Assembly: GCF_014282275.1 (NCBI RefSeq)
Contig: NZ_VFIA01000027.1
Location: forward strand, 27,975 to 91,974
Length of the DNA stretch: 64,000 bases
Direction: 5' to 3'
Source: Spirosoma utsteinense
GTDB lineage: Bacteria > Bacteroidota > Bacteroidia > Cytophagales > Spirosomataceae
Shown one piece after another: positions 60,517 to 64,000 of this stretch. The notes beneath the pieces were generated by a model. It was not told the DNA's origin. It did not search any database and worked only from the letters and a program-made list of their open reading frames with translations. The position numbers and the translations under genes are program-made. Position 1 is the stretch's first letter; every line of letters begins with the position of its first letter.

Positions 60517-61869
60517 TCACACTTCTGCCAGTAGCCACTGGGCAATCATAAAGTACACGCCAATACCGATCAGGTCGTTGGCTGTTGTGATGAAAGGCCC
60601 CGACGCTACGGCCGGGTTTATACCAATCCGGTTGAGCAACAGGGGCGTTACTGTTCCCATAAACGACGCCAGTAGTACCACCGCCAACAGCGACGAAGCG
60701 ATGACGAAAAATAAACGCGGTTCGCCGATAATGAAGGTGTAGGCACCCGCGATCAAGCCGACGACCAGGCCGTTGATAATAGCGACCAGCAATGTTCGAA
60801 TCAGCCGCCGACCAAGGGTTGTGCTTAACCCCGACGTATCGGTCAGGCTCTGGAGAATCAGCGATGAGGTCTGGATACCAACATTGCCGCCGGTTGAGCC
60901 AATGATAGGAATGAATGCGGCCAGGGCGGCTATTTTACCCAGCTCACTCTGGAAGCCATTGATGACGGTGGCAGCCAGTAGACTACCCACCGCGCCGGCC
61001 ACCAGCCACGGTAACTGGACTTTAGATCGCTGCCAGATGGTATCGTCCTCTTCAACCTCGCCAGACAAACCCGAAATAACCTGGATATCTTCTTCTGCCT
61101 GTTCCGTTATGACGTCGACCACGTCATCGATCGTGATCCGGCCCAGCAATCGTTGCTGTACGTTCACGACTGGAATAGCGTCCAGGTCATACTTCTGCAT
61201 CACCTCGGCAACCTCCGCTACGGGGCGATATGTTTCTACATAAACGACATCGTCGTCGTAGATGTCAGCGATTTTAGCTGTTTTACGGGCCAGTACGATC
61301 TTTTTGAGCGATACCAGGCCAAGGAGTTTTCCGTTATCGTCGATAACATATACGGCATAGACGTTTTCGACGTTTTCTGCCTGCTGGCGGATTTCTTCGA
61401 TGCAGGCGTTAACGGTCAGATTGACATTGATCTTGATCAATTCTTTCTGCATCAGGCTACCCGCCACCCCATCTTCGTAGTGGAGCAGATCGAGAATAAA
61501 GCGTGCCTGCTCGCGGTCTTCGAGTAAGCCAATGACCTCTTCGCGTACCTGAATGGCCTGCTCGTTGAGTAAATCAACGGCATCGTCAGAGTCCATCAGG
61601 TTGATGAAGGGAGCCAGTTCTTCGGACGAAAAGGCTTTGAGCAGCCTTGGCCGGTCGTTGGGATCGAGGTTGGCCAGGATTTCGGCACCGATGGCCCTGT
61701 CGAGCAGGCCCAGCAGGTAGCGAGCCGGTTCGGGGTCCAGCTCGTAGAGAATCCCGGAAATGTCGGCAGGAAACAGTTCCTCCATCTCCGATCGCAGCAA
61801 CGTGTCATCGCCCGCGTCGATAGCCGACTGCAGGTGATCGAGGTAATCTTTGGTAAGTTCGAAAGTCAC
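60517..61869 (-). CDS. mgtE: MgtE-type magnesium transporter
   Basis: 450 residues. N-terminal MgtE domain (~20-130), then two CBS domains (~135-255, VNVYAVYVIDDNGKLLGLVS type and YDLDAIPVVNVQQRLLGRIT), then five membrane helices with the conserved PIIGSTGGNVGIQTSSL pore motif. The N-domain and CBS close the pore when Mg2+ is high. It follows rsmA by 49 bp, a neighbour arrangement I recall from other Bacteroidota. Confidence 0.96.
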   Translation of the reverse strand: MTFELTKDYLDHLQSAIDAGDDTLLRSEMEELFPADISGILYELDPEPARYLLGLLDRAIGAEILANLDPNDRPRLLKAFSSEELAPFINLMDSDDAVDLLNEQAIQVREEVIGLLEDREQARFILDLLHYEDGVAGSLMQKELIKINVNLTVNACIEEIRQQAENVENVYAVYVIDDNGKLLGLVSLKKIVLARKTAKIADIYDDDVVYVETYRPVAEVAEVMQKYDLDAIPVVNVQQRLLGRITIDDVVDVITEQAEEDIQVISGLSGEVEEDDTIWQRSKVQLPWLVAGAVGSLLAATVINGFQSELGKIAALAAFIPIIGSTGGNVGIQTSSLILQSLTDTSGLSTTLGRRLIRTLLVAIINGLVVGLIAGAYTFIIGEPRLFFVIASSLLAVVLLASFMGTVTPLLLNRIGINPAVASGPFITTANDLIGIGVYFMIAQWLLAEV

Positions 61870-61918
61870 GTTTCTGGTGATGTGCGATGAGCGGTGATTG
61901 ATGAGAAAAGGCTATGTA

Positions 61919-62713
61919 TCACTCAGCGCTCATCATTATTTTCGTTAACTCCACGAACTCAGCAACGCTCAACTGTTCGGCCCGCTTATCCATAAAAGGG
62001 CTGGCCAGGGCATCTTCAGGCGGATTTAGCGGCTTGAGGGCATTACGCAGGGTCTTACGACGCTGGCCAAACCCGTGCTTGACAACCTGCATAAACTTTC
62101 GCTCATCGCAGCCCAGCTCAGTCTTATCGTTACGTCGGCAGGACAACACACCGGAATGGACTTTAGGAGGAGGGTTAAACACCTCTGGGTCGACCGTAAA
62201 CTCGTACTTGACGTCGTACCAGGCCTGCATGAACACACTCAGGATACCGTATTCTTTGTTGCCGGGTCCCGATGCAATGCGCTGTGCTACCTCGCGCTGG
62301 AACATACCGACTACTTCGGGCACACGGTCCCGCATTTCCAGAACTTTAAAAAGGATCTGGCTGGAAATGTTATACGGAAAATTACCGATAACAGCGAAGG
62401 AGCCGGTATTGCCGGGCACCTTGTTAGGCAGCAGATCGGGCCGGATATTCAGAAAGTCGGCACCCAGGATGCGCCCGTCCAGCGCGGGGAAATGCACCTT
62501 CAGGTAATCGACCGATTCGCGGTCAATCTCAATTACGTACGTTTCGTAAGACGGGTTTGTCAGCAGGAACTGCGTGAGAACACCTGTGCCAGGTCCAATC
62601 TCGAGAACCTGCGTATAAGCCCCATGTCCATTGAGGAGTTCGGCGATGCGTTGTGCAATACCAAGGTCTTTCAGAAAATGCTGGCCAAGTTCTTTTTTGG
62701 GTTTGACGTACAC
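61919..62713 (-). CDS. rsmA: 16S rRNA dimethyladenosine transferase
   Basis: 264 residues. GQHFLKDLGIAQRI at the N-terminus, SAM motif VLEIGPGTGVLTQFLL, and the target-adenine motif IGNFPYNISSQILFKVLE are exact for KsgA/RsmA. It dimethylates A1518/A1519 of 16S rRNA. The upstream leader holds two short hairpins. Confidence 0.97.
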   Translation of the reverse strand: MYVKPKKELGQHFLKDLGIAQRIAELLNGHGAYTQVLEIGPGTGVLTQFLLTNPSYETYVIEIDRESVDYLKVHFPALDGRILGADFLNIRPDLLPNKVPGNTGSFAVIGNFPYNISSQILFKVLEMRDRVPEVVGMFQREVAQRIASGPGNKEYGILSVFMQAWYDVKYEFTVDPEVFNPPPKVHSGVLSCRRNDKTELGCDERKFMQVVKHGFGQRRKTLRNALKPLNPPEDALASPFMDKRAEQLSVAEFVELTKIMMSAE

Positions 62714-62772
62714 AGTGCCGGTCGGTTTGGCCGCCGAAGCGGTTCGTTTTATACCGCTAAAGCGGTCGGGTG

Positions 62773-62780
62773 CAAAGGTA
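62773..62780 (-). promoter_or_regulatory. Probable -7 box of rsmA
   Basis: The minus strand reads TACCTTTG (62780-62773), a perfect TAnnTTTG, about 60 bp before the start codon. The leader contains ACCGC-TAAA-GCGGT and CCGC-CGAA-GCGG hairpins. Confidence 0.5.
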
Positions 62781-62856
62781 CGGGGCTACAGGCGAATTAT
62801 TGGTGACCCAGTTTGACCGTTCGCCGTTTTATTCCACCAAAGCAACTGGATACATC

Positions 62857-63108
62857 TTACCAACTCTGCTGATCAGGATAACCTGACTGACGAAGGTGCC
62901 TGTGATGGGAGATAGGTCGAACGGAAGCACACGCCGGCTGACGTTGACAGGCACCGGTATAAAGGCAACTGTCACACCCGTCAGCTAAATGTCGGCAGCG
63001 TAAGGAAGCTTGCCACAAGTGGTAGAAAAAGAGGAAGGTCAATTGATGTTGATGCGGCACAAGCCGTTGGCGCGCCGAAAAAGAACCGGTCATCACAAAA
63101 TCACGCAC
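62857..63108 (-). CDS. Doubtful small cysteine-rich ORF
   Basis: 83 codons without a signal peptide, with four Cys in LRCRHLADGCDSCLYTGAC and a further C, many His and Arg. It fills a 405-bp region that otherwise has no gene. Composition is not clearly coding and no family is recognised; it could equally be non-coding. The start is uncertain (ATG at 63108 or 63093). Confidence 0.25.
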   Translation of the reverse strand: MRDFVMTGSFSARQRLVPHQHQLTFLFFYHLWQASLRCRHLADGCDSCLYTGACQRQPACASVRPISHHRHLRQSGYPDQQSW

Positions 63109-63118
63109 GTAAAACGGA

Positions 63119-63499
63119 TCACCCTTTCAATGTAGTACCCTGTAGTTCCCCGTAATACCGTTCAAGGGGAGCTTTACAATTTGCCAGGACATCCTGTATC
63201 TCCAGGAAGGACCGGCTGTTCAGGTACTTGATTCGGAGCCAGTCTTCGGTCCTGAGCAATTTGAACATGTCACTCAGGGTTTTATCTCCTGGTTTTTTTG
63301 CGCCGGGGGCTACCATTTTTTCGTTGATCATCCGGTACAGTAAATCACGGGTCTGAACCGTGAGGGGTAAATTTTTTAAGAGATAGGTGGGAAGACGATC
63401 TATGAATTCATTTCGTCTGGAAATTTCTTTTTGAACCGTTTCAAACGTGTTTAATAAGTCACAAAAGGGCAATAGATGTATTCGCTGAGCGAAATTCAT
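63119..63499 (-). CDS. Small protein with RNA polymerase alpha-CTD-like domain
   Basis: 126 residues. The C-terminal ~45 residues (LSDMFKLLRTEDWLRIKYLN followed by SRSFLEIQDVLANC) follow the pattern of the alpha-subunit C-terminal domain of RNA polymerase ([31 protein letters not shown] in E. coli). The first ~75 residues (FCDLLNTFETVQKEISRRNE) are helical and unrecognised. It is not the rpoA gene: no alpha N-terminal domain is present. It may bind DNA or a partner; function unknown. Confidence 0.7.
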   Translation of the reverse strand: MNFAQRIHLLPFCDLLNTFETVQKEISRRNEFIDRLPTYLLKNLPLTVQTRDLLYRMINEKMVAPGAKKPGDKTLSDMFKLLRTEDWLRIKYLNSRSFLEIQDVLANCKAPLERYYGELQGTTLKG

Positions 63500-63890
63500 A
63501 ATATAAATGGGTTGTAAAGATGGTGGCTTTAAGCTTCAGTAGAAAAGTATAAAGGTCTGAAGATCAATGTAAATATAAGGGTGCCTATGTAAGATCCAAA
63601 TTTGTAAGTTACTAAATAGTCTTTATATTAAATAAAAAAAACTTTGTGTTTTTGTTGTGCTAATTATAGGTCAATTTATGATTTAGTTATGTAGTAGGAA
63701 GCGCTGATTAGCGAGATAGCAATACAAAAATATAAGGGGCGTCTTTTAATTATAGGAACGCGTCGCAGTAGTTTATATCAACCCAAACGACGGATCAATC
63801 AGGCCGGGCACGAAGGCTCATTAAACAAATACTATAATTTTTTGGACGATTTATAAACAAAAAATAGCGGATCGTTTTTTACAGACCTTA

Positions 63891-64000
63891 GAGTATGTTT
63901 GGGACTATTATTTGGCCAGCCTATTGAGCAGGATTGAAATAAAGCCAATTCGTAGCATAGCCTCCGAACTTTCTATGGTTTTGTCTACGTCTCGGAATAA
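63891..64000 (-). mobile_element. Right end of an IS5-type insertion sequence (partial)
   Basis: The minus frame ending at 63908 gives FRDVDKTIESSEAMLRIGFI and then SILLNRLAK, the usual C-terminus of IS5-family DDE transposases (ESSEAM..., ILL-RL). GAGTATGTTTGGGAC at 63891 is the likely terminal inverted repeat, preceded by TTA that could be part of a short target duplication. The element continues beyond the window. Confidence 0.75.
63908..64000 (-). CDS. IS5-type transposase, C-terminal end (partial)
   Basis: 30 codons are visible (LFRDVDKTIESSEAMLRIGF...) up to the stop at 63908-63910. This matches the end of IS5-family transposases; the DDE catalytic residues lie outside the window. The 408 bp between 63500 and 63907 are AT-rich and I see no gene there. 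Confidence 0.7.
   Translation of the reverse strand, partial: LFRDVDKTIESSEAMLRIGFISILLNRLAK

Noticed and set aside
62075..62806. A 243-codon + frame
   Set aside because: Antisense to rsmA and its promoter.
1..64000. tRNA or rRNA genes
   Set aside because: I looked for T-arm and acceptor-stem patterns on both strands and saw none; a covariance search would settle it.

Overview
The window looks like the chromosome of a Gram-negative Bacteroidota bacterium, most likely a Cytophagales/Spirosoma-type organism. The case rests on a SusC/SusD outer-membrane uptake pair with a FecR-type anti-sigma factor, several DUF1080 (3-keto-disaccharide hydrolase-like) proteins, Tat-leader sugar oxidoreductases, near absence of Shine-Dalgarno sequences, and several upstream regions matching the Bacteroidota promoter form TTG-N19-TAnnTTTG. 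The genus is inferred from the style of the proteins, not from a search.

Layout. 1-34: the tail of a + gene, then a terminator. 461-1444: two small acidic, probably disordered proteins. 1565-4926 (-): meaB, ispD, queA and a small conserved protein. 5126-6109 (+): a beta-propeller lipoprotein. 6196-6837 (-): a DUF1080 protein. 6976-8268 (+): a DUF2851 protein. 8421-18342 (-): a sugar-catabolism locus (Gfo/Idh/MocA oxidoreductase, DUF1080 protein, TIM-barrel isomerase, SusD, SusC, FecR) and an acetoacetate-decarboxylase-like gene. 18631-27484: outer-membrane proteins, acyl-CoA ligase, a DksA-type zinc finger, a FAD oxidoreductase, a 2H-phosphoesterase, osmC, lipA and a lycopene cyclase. 27596-29346: metK and hpf. 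29557-32815 (-): a P450 and two tandem SDRs. 32950-35520 (+): a GMC oxidoreductase followed by two small genes, one Gre-like. 35729-36898 (-): the rpsF-rpsR-rplI operon. 37130-41107: a coiled-coil membrane protein, yggS, a DUF423 gene and prfC. 41200-47460: a SulP transporter divergent from the inorganic-carbon pump dabA-dabB. 47592-48879: three small secreted proteins. 49004-55135: an MDR reductase, a four-gene ABC/GntR operon and a two-component system. 55562-62713 (-): DUF3109, a LysM lytic transglycosylase, O-methyltransferase, DUF2237, dtd, mgtE and rsmA. 63119-63499 (-): a small protein resembling the RNA polymerase alpha C-terminal domain. 63891-64000: the end of an IS5-type insertion sequence.

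The most striking non-genic signal is a set of long intergenic inverted repeats. Some are simple perfect terminator hairpins of 21-29 bp. Others have complex interiors: a 29-bp hairpin joined to five 16-bp direct repeats (8276-8409), a related half-element inside the ribosomal operon (36173-36269), a 104-bp array built strictly from tetranucleotides that flips from RGTN to ACYN at its centre and lies in the probable osmC leader (24217-24320), a 41-bp-arm element enclosing three 16-bp repeats (35523-35654), and a 92-nt pure purine tract (36963-37054). Three of these share the core AGTGGCTGAC, which suggests a dispersed repeat family.

No tRNA, rRNA, CRISPR array or complete mobile element was recognised.
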